Assembly (NCBI GenBank): GCA_018818065.1
Contig: JAHISV010000007.1
Coordinates: forward strand, 62,001 to 126,000
Direction of reading: 5' to 3'
From: Bacteroidota bacterium
GTDB taxonomy: Bacteria; Bacteroidota; Ignavibacteria; Ignavibacteriales; Melioribacteraceae
Length of the DNA: 64,000 nt
The notes below the pieces were generated by a model. It saw only the letters and a list, made by a program, of their open reading frames with translations, had not been told where the DNA came from and did not search any database. Positions 55,629 to 64,000 of the stretch are shown here, piece after piece (position 1 is the stretch's first letter; each line of letters opens with the position of its first letter). A program made the position numbers and the translations under genes.

Positions 55629-56969
55629 ATGAAAAACTTTAGACTAAATGTCATAATTAGAATTTCAATATTGAGCGGGACTATATTCCTTCTCAATTAT
55701 GTGTATAATGAAACTGACTTAACAGCAACACTTTTGGTAATTACACTCATCTTTATAATGCAGATAGTGCTATTAGTTAAATATATTGATAGAACAAATA
55801 ACGAGTTGACCAGGTTTATTCTTTCTATTAAGCATTCCGATTTTTCTCAGACATTCGCTGCAAAATCCAAGGGAAAATCTTTCTCAGAACTGCATAGTGC
55901 CTTTAATGATGTAATGGATAAATTTAGAAACACGCGGAATGAAAAGGAAGAAAATTTAAAGTATTTACAGACAGTAATGCAGCATGTTGGTATTGGATTA
56001 CTCTCATATAACGAAATTGGTGAAATTGAAATAATTAACAACTCGGCAAAAAAAATTCTGGGTATTCCCCACCTGAAAAACGTTATCACCCTGAATAAAC
56101 TAGCCGATAATTTTGGATTGAAATTGATGCAGCTGCGTGCAGGGGACAAAATTATAGAAAAGATTGTAGACAAAGATGAATTAATACAACTACTTATTTA
56201 TGCCACAGAGTTTAAAGTCCGAAATCAAAATTACAAACTTATTTCGTTGCAAAATATTCAGAGTGAACTGGAAGAGCAGGAAATGGAAGCATGGCAAAAG
56301 TTAATACGAGTATTAACTCATGAGATCATGAATTCCATTACTCCAATATCATCATTATCTGCTACCGTTAATGATATATTATCAAATGCAGAAAATGATG
56401 AAATCCAATTGGACGCTGAATCAGTTACTGATATTAGAAGTGCTATGACTACCATAAACAGAAGAAGTGAAGGACTGTTAAAATTTGTAAATAATTACAG
56501 AAATCTTACGCGAATTCCAAAGCCCAATTTTCAGATAATACAAATCAGAGAACTATTTGAAAATGCATCAAAATTATTCGAAAACCAGTTTGCTGAAAAA
56601 AAGATAAAGTTTGTTTCATTTGTCGAGCCTGTAAGTCTGGAACTTACAGCTGATAGAGAATTAATGGAGCAGGTTCTTATTAACCTAATGCTAAACGCAA
56701 TCGATTCACTAGCAAATACTGAAAAACCGGAGATTAATCTAAATGCTCAATTGGATACTCGTGGAAAAATCGTTATCAGGTTAATTGACAATGGCTCAGG
56801 TATACCGGAAGAGGTTGTTGAAAAGATTTTTATACCATTTTACACAACTAAAGCAAATGGCTCAGGGATTGGATTGAGCCTATCAAGACAAATTATAAGA
56901 GCTCATGGGGGGATGATCCGAGTGTCATCAACCCCTCAATCAGAAACAGTGTTTACACTGCGATTCTAA
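55629..56969 (+). CDS. NtrB-like sensor histidine kinase
   Basis: The 446-residue kinase has two short N-terminal helices (about 10-55), a PAS-like region (about 115-200), HisKA with VLTHEIMNSITPISSLSATV, and HATPase with LIDNGSGIPEEVV and ANGSGIGLSLSRQI. It lies in an operon with the NtrC-type regulator. It ends 6 nt from the convergent large kinase gene. Confidence 0.9.
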   Translation: MKNFRLNVIIRISILSGTIFLLNYVYNETDLTATLLVITLIFIMQIVLLVKYIDRTNNELTRFILSIKHSDFSQTFAAKSKGKSFSELHSAFNDVMDKFRNTRNEKEENLKYLQTVMQHVGIGLLSYNEIGEIEIINNSAKKILGIPHLKNVITLNKLADNFGLKLMQLRAGDKIIEKIVDKDELIQLLIYATEFKVRNQNYKLISLQNIQSELEEQEMEAWQKLIRVLTHEIMNSITPISSLSATVNDILSNAENDEIQLDAESVTDIRSAMTTINRRSEGLLKFVNNYRNLTRIPKPNFQIIQIRELFENASKLFENQFAEKKIKFVSFVEPVSLELTADRELMEQVLINLMLNAIDSLANTEKPEINLNAQLDTRGKIVIRLIDNGSGIPEEVVEKIFIPFYTTKANGSGIGLSLSRQIIRAHGGMIRVSSTPQSETVFTLRF

Positions 56970-56975
56970 TTCGTA

Positions 56976-59900
56976 CTACATTTTCGGAAGGGTAAATTTG
57001 AAGGTAGTGCCTTTTATCGTATCCTCGAGCAGGTTATCAGCCTCTCTCTCAATCCAGACTTTACCATTATTCTTCTCGATAAATTCTTTACACAAAACCA
57101 ACCCTAATCCTGATCCGGCTTCGTTCGCCGTTCCTCTGGTTGATGTATTTTCCTTTAGATTGAAAAGTTTATCTTTCACGTCATCCTTTATACCAATACC
57201 ATTGTCCTGCACTGCTACTTCAATATGTTGACCCATATCAATTGCAGTCACTTTAACCCAGCCGCCAATAGGAGTAAACTTTATTGCATTGGTAATCAAA
57301 TTGCGCAATGCAGTTTCTACAGTACTCTTATCTGCAAATACTTTTATATCAGCATCAACCTCCAGTCCAAGGTCTATTTCTTTCATGCGGGCATTTCCAT
57401 CAACAACACCAAAAATATTTTCAACCATCTCCTTCATTTTAAATAGTCTTGGATTGATTTTCAAATTACCTGTTTCGGATCGTGACCAATTCAGTAAATT
57501 TTCGAGAAGTCCATATGTATTTTGGGCAGTCGTTCGCATTTCGTGTATTAAATTCAACCGTTCTTCATCGTTCATATCCTTGTAATCTTCGTGCAGTATA
57601 TCGGAAAAACCAAGTATGGTTACAAAGGGGTTACGAAGATCATGCGCCAGAATAGAAAAGAACTTATCTTTGGTCTGATTAACTTCTCTAAGGTTGATTT
57701 CAGACTTTTCAAGCTCACCACGCGCTAAAATTCTATCCATTACTAAACCAACCTGGTCAGAAACGAATTTCAGAATTTCCATTTGGTTCTCACCAATGGC
57801 ATCTTCATTTTCATAATCTTGTATTACCATTACTCCGGAAAGTTCTTCACGAACCATGATCGGAATACCAACCCAGACTTTTGCGAGTTTACCAATTAAT
57901 TCTACTTCACCATCTTCAATCATTTTTAATGAATCTTTTTCATGAAGGAGAACAGGTTTCCCTTTTTTTATTACATAACCGGTAAATGTCTTCTCAATAG
58001 GAATGTCATTAACAGCTTCTGACTGATCCACCATATAAGGAATTGATATGGTTTTAGATCCTTTATTATAGGTAGCAATAAAGAAATTATCAGTTTTTAT
58101 AAACTCATTGAATACTTCGTGTACTCTTTTTAAAAGATCATTATAGTCGACCGCTTCAAATACAGTGTTATTAATTTTGTAAATGATCTGACGAATTAAC
58201 TCAGTTTTTTTCGACTCTGTAATATCGCGCATAATAGATAAAAGCACTCTCGAACCATCATCTAATTGTATATATGAATTCGATATAGAGAACCAGAGTA
58301 CAGAATCATCCCATAGTTTTAATTCCTCCTCATGCCGACCTATAATATCACCATTATCAAAATTCTTAAAATATTGTGATTGAATTGTATCCTGAAGGTT
58401 TTCTCTATAAATTTTTGCAAAAGATTCCCCAATTAGCTTATCGGTTTCCATTTTAACCATGTTGCTAAACATGTTATTAACCATTAGTATCATACCATCA
58501 GAATCAGTTATCCTCATACCGTCTCTGGAATTTTCCCAGACAGACCGGAAGCGTTGCTCAGATTTTTTAACGTTTTCTTCGGCAAGCCTTCTATCTGTAA
58601 CGTCACGACTGTTGATAATAAGTCCCTCGATATTTGGATCGTCTTCAAAATTCTGCATAAAGGATTCGAGAACTACCCAGCTATTGTCATTTCTTTTATA
58701 ACGGAATTCTGCACTTCCGATCGACAAAGGGTCTTCGGATAATTTTTTTACAATTCTTTCAACTCTGTCTACATCTTCAGGATGGATAAAATCAAAAAAT
58801 GATTTGCCTATTCTATCCCCTTCCCGGGTACCCAGCATTCGTTCAACGGCGGAGCTTTCAAACTTGATAACACCATTGCTGCTAATTATTTTATTTAGAT
58901 CGTGAGAATGATGCGTCAGCTTTCTAAATCGCTCCCAACTATCAACCAGAACCAAATTAGAATTTGCCAATTCTTTTGTACTTTCAGCAATATTTTGCGC
59001 AAGTTTTTCATTTATCTCCTGAAGGGCCTGAAAGGATTTTCTTCTCACCCAAAGCATTCCAAGAACAAGCGCAATGGCAAATACAACTATAACACACAAC
59101 CCGATTAAAGTAAGCAGTTTAATACTGTGGTATAATTGCAGCGCTTCGTCCTCATCAATTTCTGTCGCAAGTCCAAACCCCAGGTGGTCAATCCACTTCC
59201 AGGCACCGAGTACGCTGGTTCCTTTGTAGCCCTGATAACCATTATAATCAAAGCCCGATTTTTTGTTATGAATTGATTCAGACATTTTTGTAAAAGGCTG
59301 GCTAAATCGGGGAATTGTAGGCATCAGCCCTCTGGTTAAATCCACACCCGGATTTCTAATTTCGAAAGTAGTTCTGCTTACACTCGCTTGCGCCAGAAGT
59401 CCTCTTTCACGAAACAGATTTTCAAAACGGCTTCTGCTTAATAATTTCCCCATATCATCAAGGGCTATCGTTTCTCCGGTCGTTCCAAATCTACCAATTG
59501 TTGTTATATCGCTAAAATTTTTTGCCAGGTTTATTCTTATAGCCATAGCAGCAATTACTTCATCTTTGCTGTTAATTATCGGACTTGCAATAAACATTGT
59601 TGAGAAACCCTGTGCGACTTTGCCACTTGTCTCCGGTAGCGCTACATCAGACTCTACCGGGGGCACAATAATACTTTCTCCCTTGAATACTCTATCAAGA
59701 AACTCGCCTCTTTGCTGGAATAAAAAATTGACTTCGCCTGTATTTATATCCTTCATGGAAGCAACACTTATTGAATCGGGCGTAATTATAAAAAAACCTA
59801 AATCATGATATCTTTCAAGAAAGGGCTTGAAGTATTCTCTAAGTAATTTTAATTCATTACTGTTTTTTAATGATTTCGAATTCCTGGGAACAGCGGCAAT

Positions 59901-60185
59901 ATCTTCAACAAGCTTAACAATTAGCCCATCGCGGGATTTAATGGAAATATCAAGCATCCTGTTTTCGAGCCATTGATCGAACGCCTCTGCTGTTGTATTT
60001 ACAATAAGTGATAGCTTATCGCTGGTTTCAATTCTTATTTTCTCCTCAGTATCAGCAAGGAGGAAAATTCCGACAATAGCCACAATCAAAATAAATGAAG
60101 CAATAAGAATGAAGCCTAAGGCGTTGGTTTTCAGATTTGTTTTGTCACTCATTTGATCAAGGTGAGTAATGGTAATAGTTTTCAT
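56976..60185 (-). CDS. Large Cache-PAS-PAS-GAF sensor histidine kinase
   Basis: The 1069-residue membrane kinase has a helix near 25-45, a large periplasmic dCache-like sensor domain (about 50-345), a second helix (about 355-380), two PAS domains (about 415-535 and 540-665), a GAF domain (about 675-820), HisKA with FFSILAHDLRNPFVTILGFSDIL and HATPase with VQDNGIGIKDDVKDKL and GSGLGLVLCKE. The periplasmic part probably binds a small molecule. No regulator gene is adjacent on its strand, so it is an orphan kinase. Confidence 0.9.
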   Translation of the reverse strand: MKTITITHLDQMSDKTNLKTNALGFILIASFILIVAIVGIFLLADTEEKIRIETSDKLSLIVNTTAEAFDQWLENRMLDISIKSRDGLIVKLVEDIAAVPRNSKSLKNSNELKLLREYFKPFLERYHDLGFFIITPDSISVASMKDINTGEVNFLFQQRGEFLDRVFKGESIIVPPVESDVALPETSGKVAQGFSTMFIASPIINSKDEVIAAMAIRINLAKNFSDITTIGRFGTTGETIALDDMGKLLSRSRFENLFRERGLLAQASVSRTTFEIRNPGVDLTRGLMPTIPRFSQPFTKMSESIHNKKSGFDYNGYQGYKGTSVLGAWKWIDHLGFGLATEIDEDEALQLYHSIKLLTLIGLCVIVVFAIALVLGMLWVRRKSFQALQEINEKLAQNIAESTKELANSNLVLVDSWERFRKLTHHSHDLNKIISSNGVIKFESSAVERMLGTREGDRIGKSFFDFIHPEDVDRVERIVKKLSEDPLSIGSAEFRYKRNDNSWVVLESFMQNFEDDPNIEGLIINSRDVTDRRLAEENVKKSEQRFRSVWENSRDGMRITDSDGMILMVNNMFSNMVKMETDKLIGESFAKIYRENLQDTIQSQYFKNFDNGDIIGRHEEELKLWDDSVLWFSISNSYIQLDDGSRVLLSIMRDITESKKTELIRQIIYKINNTVFEAVDYNDLLKRVHEVFNEFIKTDNFFIATYNKGSKTISIPYMVDQSEAVNDIPIEKTFTGYVIKKGKPVLLHEKDSLKMIEDGEVELIGKLAKVWVGIPIMVREELSGVMVIQDYENEDAIGENQMEILKFVSDQVGLVMDRILARGELEKSEINLREVNQTKDKFFSILAHDLRNPFVTILGFSDILHEDYKDMNDEERLNLIHEMRTTAQNTYGLLENLLNWSRSETGNLKINPRLFKMKEMVENIFGVVDGNARMKEIDLGLEVDADIKVFADKSTVETALRNLITNAIKFTPIGGWVKVTAIDMGQHIEVAVQDNGIGIKDDVKDKLFNLKENTSTRGTANEAGSGLGLVLCKEFIEKNNGKVWIEREADNLLEDTIKGTTFKFTLPKM

Positions 60186-60274
60186 AAACCTATAGCCTTG
60201 TGAATAGTGTTTTGATAAAATAAATGCGCCGAGAGTAAATTTACCGTAAATATCATTTAAAGAAAATACTTCAT

Positions 60275-60297
60275 AAAAAAGGGAGCTAAACGCTCCC
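60275..60297 (-). terminator. Terminator of the SPOR-domain gene
   Basis: GGGAGC and GCTCCC pair around TAAAC and are followed on the minus strand by six T, just after the SPOR gene stop. Confidence 0.75.
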
Positions 60298-60303
60298 TAA
60301 AAT

Positions 60304-61224
60304 TTATCGTCTAACAGTCCGTTGGTAGTTTCGCGCTTCCTGGAATGAGTTGAAATAACCAATTCTTACTCGATACCAGTTTCCCCCTTTCTGAGGTATA
60401 TATGCTTCTACTACAAATGCCTTATGCCCCTGCCTTATCAGCCGCGCTGCTTCTCGTTCAGCTGTAGCTTTGTTTCGCCAAGACGATAGTTGGAAACAAA
60501 ATAAATTTCCATCAGTAAAGACGGTACCGCCAGCATTACTCTCTCTACTGTTATTATAAGACTGACTACCTGACGATGGAATATATTTGTTTGAATCTTC
60601 ACTCTTTTCTTCCTCTTTATACTCAGGAGTATCATCTTTATTTTCTTCAAAGGTAATATCGCTTTCATCACCCTCATTAATATTAGATGCTATATCATCA
60701 AGCTTGGCAGAGTAATCCTCAACCTCATCCTGAGGCATCGTATCATTGTATTCTTCCGTAAGATCGAATTCGCTTTTGTTAAAATCCAGATATCCATGCT
60801 CCGCATAATTTTTGGCAGCTTCCATCAACATTCCAACTAAATCATTTTCTGAAACTGGAGTACTTAAATTTTTGGTTCCCCCCGAAAAACGGGAAGATGA
60901 TGATTCTCCAATTATTCTACCTCTGTTATCATAGAACAGAGCACCAATAAGAGAATACCTTTCAGTAAGTGTGTTAATTAGATACTGTGTTTTAGTTTTA
61001 CTAACTTTTCCCTCAATCCCTTCCTTTTCAATAGGTACTGTGTTTTGAACAAGGCACCAGACAGATAATTGATTATCGAGTAATCGAATACTCGTCGTAT
61101 CCATGTAGACAGTTTTCTCATCTCCGCTATGAAGTTCTGCCCACCTGGTCCCCGGGTGTTGAGCAAAAAGCAGTGTTGAGACTAACAGAAATAGTGCAAT
61201 GGAATATAGTTGTTGTTTTTTCAT
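60304..61224 (-). CDS. SPOR-domain protein with signal peptide
   Basis: Starting at ATG 61224 gives 306 residues with a signal peptide (MKKQQLYSIALFLLVSTLLFAQ); the longer frame to 61287 adds a second hydrophobic stretch without support. Residues 20-140 form a surface-adhesin-E-like domain (TRWAELHSGDEKTVYMDTTSIR); the middle (about 150-225) is acidic and disordered. The C-terminus (about 230-306) is a SPOR domain (FCFQLSSWRNKATAEREAARLI..., WYRVRIGYFNSFQEARNY). SPOR domains bind denuded peptidoglycan at division sites. Confidence 0.85.
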   Translation of the reverse strand: MKKQQLYSIALFLLVSTLLFAQHPGTRWAELHSGDEKTVYMDTTSIRLLDNQLSVWCLVQNTVPIEKEGIEGKVSKTKTQYLINTLTERYSLIGALFYDNRGRIIGESSSSRFSGGTKNLSTPVSENDLVGMLMEAAKNYAEHGYLDFNKSEFDLTEEYNDTMPQDEVEDYSAKLDDIASNINEGDESDITFEENKDDTPEYKEEEKSEDSNKYIPSSGSQSYNNSRESNAGGTVFTDGNLFCFQLSSWRNKATAEREAARLIRQGHKAFVVEAYIPQKGGNWYRVRIGYFNSFQEARNYQRTVRR

Positions 61225-61325
61225 AAAATTTTTATCGTCATTGAAGTTAGATGTAAATGTAAACAAAACCAATATAAGGATCAGCAATCAGTAACCTATT
61301 GACTTTGTACAAACCAAAGCTCGAT

Positions 61326-61838
61326 TCAGTTCTCACTATTAAGTTGAATAACTACCGGATTAATAATACAGATCACGCGTACAGGATTAAGTCCATCCTT
61401 GCCAATTTCAACACCAATAGAAGTAATTACAGCCTTCTTGCTGCTCTCTATTTCCAATGTGTAGTTTCCCTTTTCAGTAAAATGATATTGGCTATCGAGC
61501 TCAAATCCATAAAACGATGATCCCCCGCCCCCTTTATTTTTAGGAGTTCTGTAATATCGCTGGCACTCAGTTGCAATCATAGAACACTGTTGAGTAAGTT
61601 CATCTCTGTTAATTTTGGCAGTCACCATTGCGGCATTATCTTGCCTGATATCAGCTGCAGAATTACCATCTTTCACCTGGATATCGAGGACGGGAACTTC
61701 TTCAGTTGAGTCGCCAATTCTTTTCTGCTGAATTGAAATATCAAATAATGAGATAAAAAGGAATACAGCAATAAGAGTTAATATTACAGCCTTGTAGATT
61801 TCGAGGATGAAGTGGATTTTGCCCTGTTTTTCGCTCAT
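61326..61838 (-). CDS. Single-pass membrane protein of unknown function
   Basis: The 170-residue protein has one helix (VILTLIAVFLFISLF, about 18-32) and a mostly periplasmic part with CSMIATECQRYYRTPKNKGGGGSS near residues 83-107, a Gly-rich turn motif of a kind seen near helix-strand pilin-like folds. No cleavage site is clear. It lies 100 nt upstream of the SPOR gene on the same strand, perhaps in one transcript. I do not recognise a family. Confidence 0.55.
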   Translation of the reverse strand: MSEKQGKIHFILEIYKAVILTLIAVFLFISLFDISIQQKRIGDSTEEVPVLDIQVKDGNSAADIRQDNAAMVTAKINRDELTQQCSMIATECQRYYRTPKNKGGGGSSFYGFELDSQYHFTEKGNYTLEIESSKKAVITSIGVEIGKDGLNPVRVICIINPVVIQLNSEN

Positions 61839-61981
61839 AAGCTTCTACATTTGTCTTAATTTGTTTCCAAATGGCATTATAACATCTTTTTTTTATAAAT
61901 GGAAGGATTATTTAACTACACCTGAGAATAAGATCAATTCTACTACATACATTAAATAAATAATAAGACCACGATGTATAA

Positions 61982-62030
61982 TTTGGAAGTAAATTTCGAT
62001 TTTCAGATATTTGTTACACAATGTGTAACA
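61982..62030 (+). promoter_or_regulatory. Promoter with perfect 19-bp operator-like dyad
   Basis: TTTG (61982-61985), 20 nt and GATATTTG (62006-62013) fit the window's promoter pattern. Immediately after, TGTTACACA-A-TGTGTAACA (62012-62030) is a perfect 9-bp dyad around a central A, lying across the expected start of transcription. That is where a repressor would act. The regulator is unknown; it may control the lipoprotein and TonB-receptor genes. Confidence 0.55.
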
Positions 62031-62075
62031 ATTAATGCAAAATAAAAACAGATTCTAATTTTACTTGAGGAAATA

Positions 62076-63137
62076 ATGAAACACTTTTCAAAATTAACGA
62101 TTTTACTTTTTGCCCTTTCTCTATTCTTTGTTGGATGTAGCGAAGATGATGGTGTTAACCCAATTCAGACAGAATCAGAATATCAATTATTTGTTAATGA
62201 AATTATGACAAAAACTTCCGTCACCATTCGTGATGAAAACGGTGAATCCGGTGACTGGTTTGAGATTTACAATGCTTCCGGTGAGGAAGCTAATTTAAAT
62301 GGTTTTACAATCACTTACGAATATATCAATAGCGGCAGCCCGGTTAGCTTCGAGTATTTGATTTCAAATGAAGTCTCAATCCAAGCAGGAGGTTTCCTGC
62401 TTATCTGGTGTGATGGGAACAATAATGGATTGCATACAAATTTCGACTTAAAAGCCGGGAAGGGCGGTATAATTAGAATTATCGACCCACTTGGTTTTGT
62501 TGTTGACGAAAAAGATTACTCAGATACTGAAGTGACCTTAAATATTGATGATATTTCCATTGCCAGAGTTCCTGACGGTAGCGATAACTGGCAGCCCTTT
62601 GGCGTTGGATATTCCAGTTGGGCGACACCTAACCAGTCAAATTCTGAAGTAATTGCCCCTCCATCCCTACCTTCAGTATTTATCAATGAATTGATGGCTA
62701 AAAACGCAACAACCATCACCGATGCCAATGGCAACAACAGTGACTGGATTGAACTTTATAATGATGAAGATACCGAAATAGATATTACTAATTGGACTGT
62801 GAAATATGAGTACGAAAATAACGGAACTCCTGTAATACAGGAATACACAATATCTGAGAATACTTCCATTCCTATAAATGGTTTTCTGCTAATCTGGTGT
62901 GATGGATCAGGTTCCGGACTATTCACAAACTTTGATCTGAAAACTCAAAAAGGCGGAACAGTAACAATTCTTGATGCAAATGATGAACTTATTGACTTTG
63001 TGACTTACACGGGTACTGATATAACGACAGGAACGGATGATTTATCTTACGGAAGAAAAAACGACGGCGGTGGAAACTGGATGACTTTTGGCACTGGCTA
63101 CGAAAGGATGCCATCCCCCGGTTCAAGTAACAGATAA
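62076..63137 (+). CDS. Lipoprotein with two lamin-tail domains
   Basis: The 353-residue product has a lipoprotein signal (LSLFFVGCSEDDG) and two LTD repeats (about 33-185 and 205-350). The first opens VNEIMTKTSVTIRDENGESGDWFEIYN and the second INELMAKNATTITDANGNNSDWIELYN, each followed by a stretch ending LIWCDG. Lamin-tail domains bind other macromolecules on the cell surface. GAGGAAATA precedes the ATG. A perfect dyad lies upstream and a TonB receptor gene 63 nt downstream. Confidence 0.85.
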   Translation: MKHFSKLTILLFALSLFFVGCSEDDGVNPIQTESEYQLFVNEIMTKTSVTIRDENGESGDWFEIYNASGEEANLNGFTITYEYINSGSPVSFEYLISNEVSIQAGGFLLIWCDGNNNGLHTNFDLKAGKGGIIRIIDPLGFVVDEKDYSDTEVTLNIDDISIARVPDGSDNWQPFGVGYSSWATPNQSNSEVIAPPSLPSVFINELMAKNATTITDANGNNSDWIELYNDEDTEIDITNWTVKYEYENNGTPVIQEYTISENTSIPINGFLLIWCDGSGSGLFTNFDLKTQKGGTVTILDANDELIDFVTYTGTDITTGTDDLSYGRKNDGGGNWMTFGTGYERMPSPGSSNR

Positions 63138-63153
63138 TCAAAAATTCATACGT

Positions 63154-63180
63154 AATGGCATATCCTAAGGGTATGCCATT
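63154..63180 (+). terminator. Hairpin between the LTD and TonB-receptor genes
   Basis: AATGGCATA and TATGCCATT form a 9-bp stem with a 9-nt loop; TCTCACT follows and the T tract is poor, so read-through into the receptor gene is possible. Confidence 0.45.
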
Positions 63181-63200
63181 CTCACTAATAACAGGTTTAA

Positions 63201-64000
63201 ATGAAACAATACTTCTTATGCTTCTTTATACTCGCCACGGTTATTTTGGCTCAGAAAAACTATTTGTTGGAAGAGATTGTGGTTATGGCAAAGCTTGATG
63301 AAGATGCTGTACAAACAAGAAAAAACACTCCCTATTCGAAACAAGTATTTTCCTTAAAGGATCTTAAAGGCTTTGGCCATCAAACAGCCGGCGATGTAAT
63401 CAAACATATGCCAGGACTATACCTACAGGGACCTTTGAATCTGCAACGCAATGTTAAGATGGCCGGACTCGACAAAGAGTTTCAGTGCATCCTGATCAAC
63501 GGGAACAGGCCATTTGGCGGTGCAGACAGGCGTGACTTGAAACTTGACAGAATTCCCATTGATATGATTGAAAGGATCGAAGTAATAAAAAACCCGCCTT
63601 CATCAATTTCGGCGGATGCCGTATCGGGTGTAATTAATGTGATCCTAAAGAAAACTGCGGATGCCGATCTCTTTAACTTTGACATGAATGGTGGATTCAG
63701 CAGCAATACAAAAAAGATGAACGGAAGAATTGCTACGAACTATTCTGCCAGCTTTGAAGATTTTTCATTCCTTGCCGGAGTAAGTATTCACGATTACGAA
63801 AGAGAAAGCATAACAGAATACACAAAATTCACCTCACTCGGAATAGGAAGTGAAAATCTTGACGTAACAATGATTTCATTCAATTTAGATATGAATTATA
63901 AGTTAAGCGAAACTGCAAATATTTCCTTCAGTCCATACATAACAAATTATGACGAACTGACAATTCTGAAAGAAACGAACACACTGAATGAGAATCTCGT
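63201..64000 (+). CDS. TonB-dependent receptor (partial, 3' end outside window)
   Basis: ATG 63201 opens a frame to the window end (266 codons). A signal peptide (MKQYFLCFFILATVILAQ) precedes the plug domain: EEIVVMAKLDED, then HQTAGDVIKHMPGLYLQG, ILINGNRPFGG and RIPIDMIERIEVIKNPPSS, and the plug end SADAVSGVINVILKK. From residue 150 or so beta-strands of the barrel begin. The family takes up iron chelates, vitamins or glycans across the outer membrane; the substrate is unknown. It may share the promoter at 61982-62030. Confidence 0.88.
   Translation, partial: MKQYFLCFFILATVILAQKNYLLEEIVVMAKLDEDAVQTRKNTPYSKQVFSLKDLKGFGHQTAGDVIKHMPGLYLQGPLNLQRNVKMAGLDKEFQCILINGNRPFGGADRRDLKLDRIPIDMIERIEVIKNPPSSISADAVSGVINVILKKTADADLFNFDMNGGFSSNTKKMNGRIATNYSASFEDFSFLAGVSIHDYERESITEYTKFTSLGIGSENLDVTMISFNLDMNYKLSETANISFSPYITNYDELTILKETNTLNENL

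Overview
The window looks like chromosomal DNA of an Ignavibacteria-type bacterium (Bacteroidota/Chlorobi side of the FCB group). The support is a chitinase-like protein ending in a Por/T9SS C-terminal sorting domain of the 'NYPNPFNP' type, several promoters that fit TTG-N20-TAnnTTTG, AT-rich intergenic DNA with usable Shine-Dalgarno sites, a short-motif (HEISH) DPP III like that of Caldithrix, and many PAS/GAF signalling kinases. This assignment is inference; there is no rRNA in the window.

Bases 1-10,750 are amino-acid biosynthesis. On the minus strand an ilvD-ilvB-ilvN-ilvC-leuB-leuA operon (leuA runs off the left edge) follows a 52-codon leader ORF whose last half is almost all Ile, Leu and Val, then a long inverted repeat. 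Divergent from it lies metY-metX plus an NhaC-family transporter. Its leader carries a Met-rich mini-ORF, a terminator, a SAM-I riboswitch and a second terminator. Bases 12-25 kb hold ferritin, L28, a DUF6600 protein, a DPP III-like lipoprotein, a thioredoxin-like protein, a MORN/TonB_C protein, a GT32-like glycosyltransferase, a cytochrome pair (multihaem plus monohaem-porin fusion), an L,D-transpeptidase-like protein and a MarR-YceI-membrane protein cluster.

Bases 26-38 kb carry a GntR/YtrA-ABC unit, a secreted GH18 protein, an AlaX-like editing protein, a membrane sensor kinase with an apparent prfB-like +1 frameshift in its 5' end, a GAF-SpoIIE phosphatase, a MATE transporter, an SbcD-like phosphoesterase, a Nudix hydrolase and a Spy-like lipoprotein. 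Bases 38-43 kb contain two adjacent multi-domain nuclease genes and a C1 peptidase. Bases 43-60 kb are signalling and envelope functions: a multi-PAS kinase with a NarL-type regulator, a porin/FMN-binding/membrane-protein operon, an ABC export operon without a permease opposite an NtrC-type regulator and kinase, and a 1069-residue Cache/PAS/GAF kinase. The right end has a SPOR protein, a single-pass membrane protein, a lamin-tail-domain lipoprotein and the start of a TonB-dependent receptor behind a 19-bp operator-like dyad.

The strongest leads are the candidate programmed frameshift at 32,381-32,397, the tandem Met-leader/SAM-I control of metYX, and the Ile/Leu/Val leader of the ilv-leu operon. 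I saw no tRNA or rRNA genes, CRISPR arrays, insertion sequences or prophage genes.
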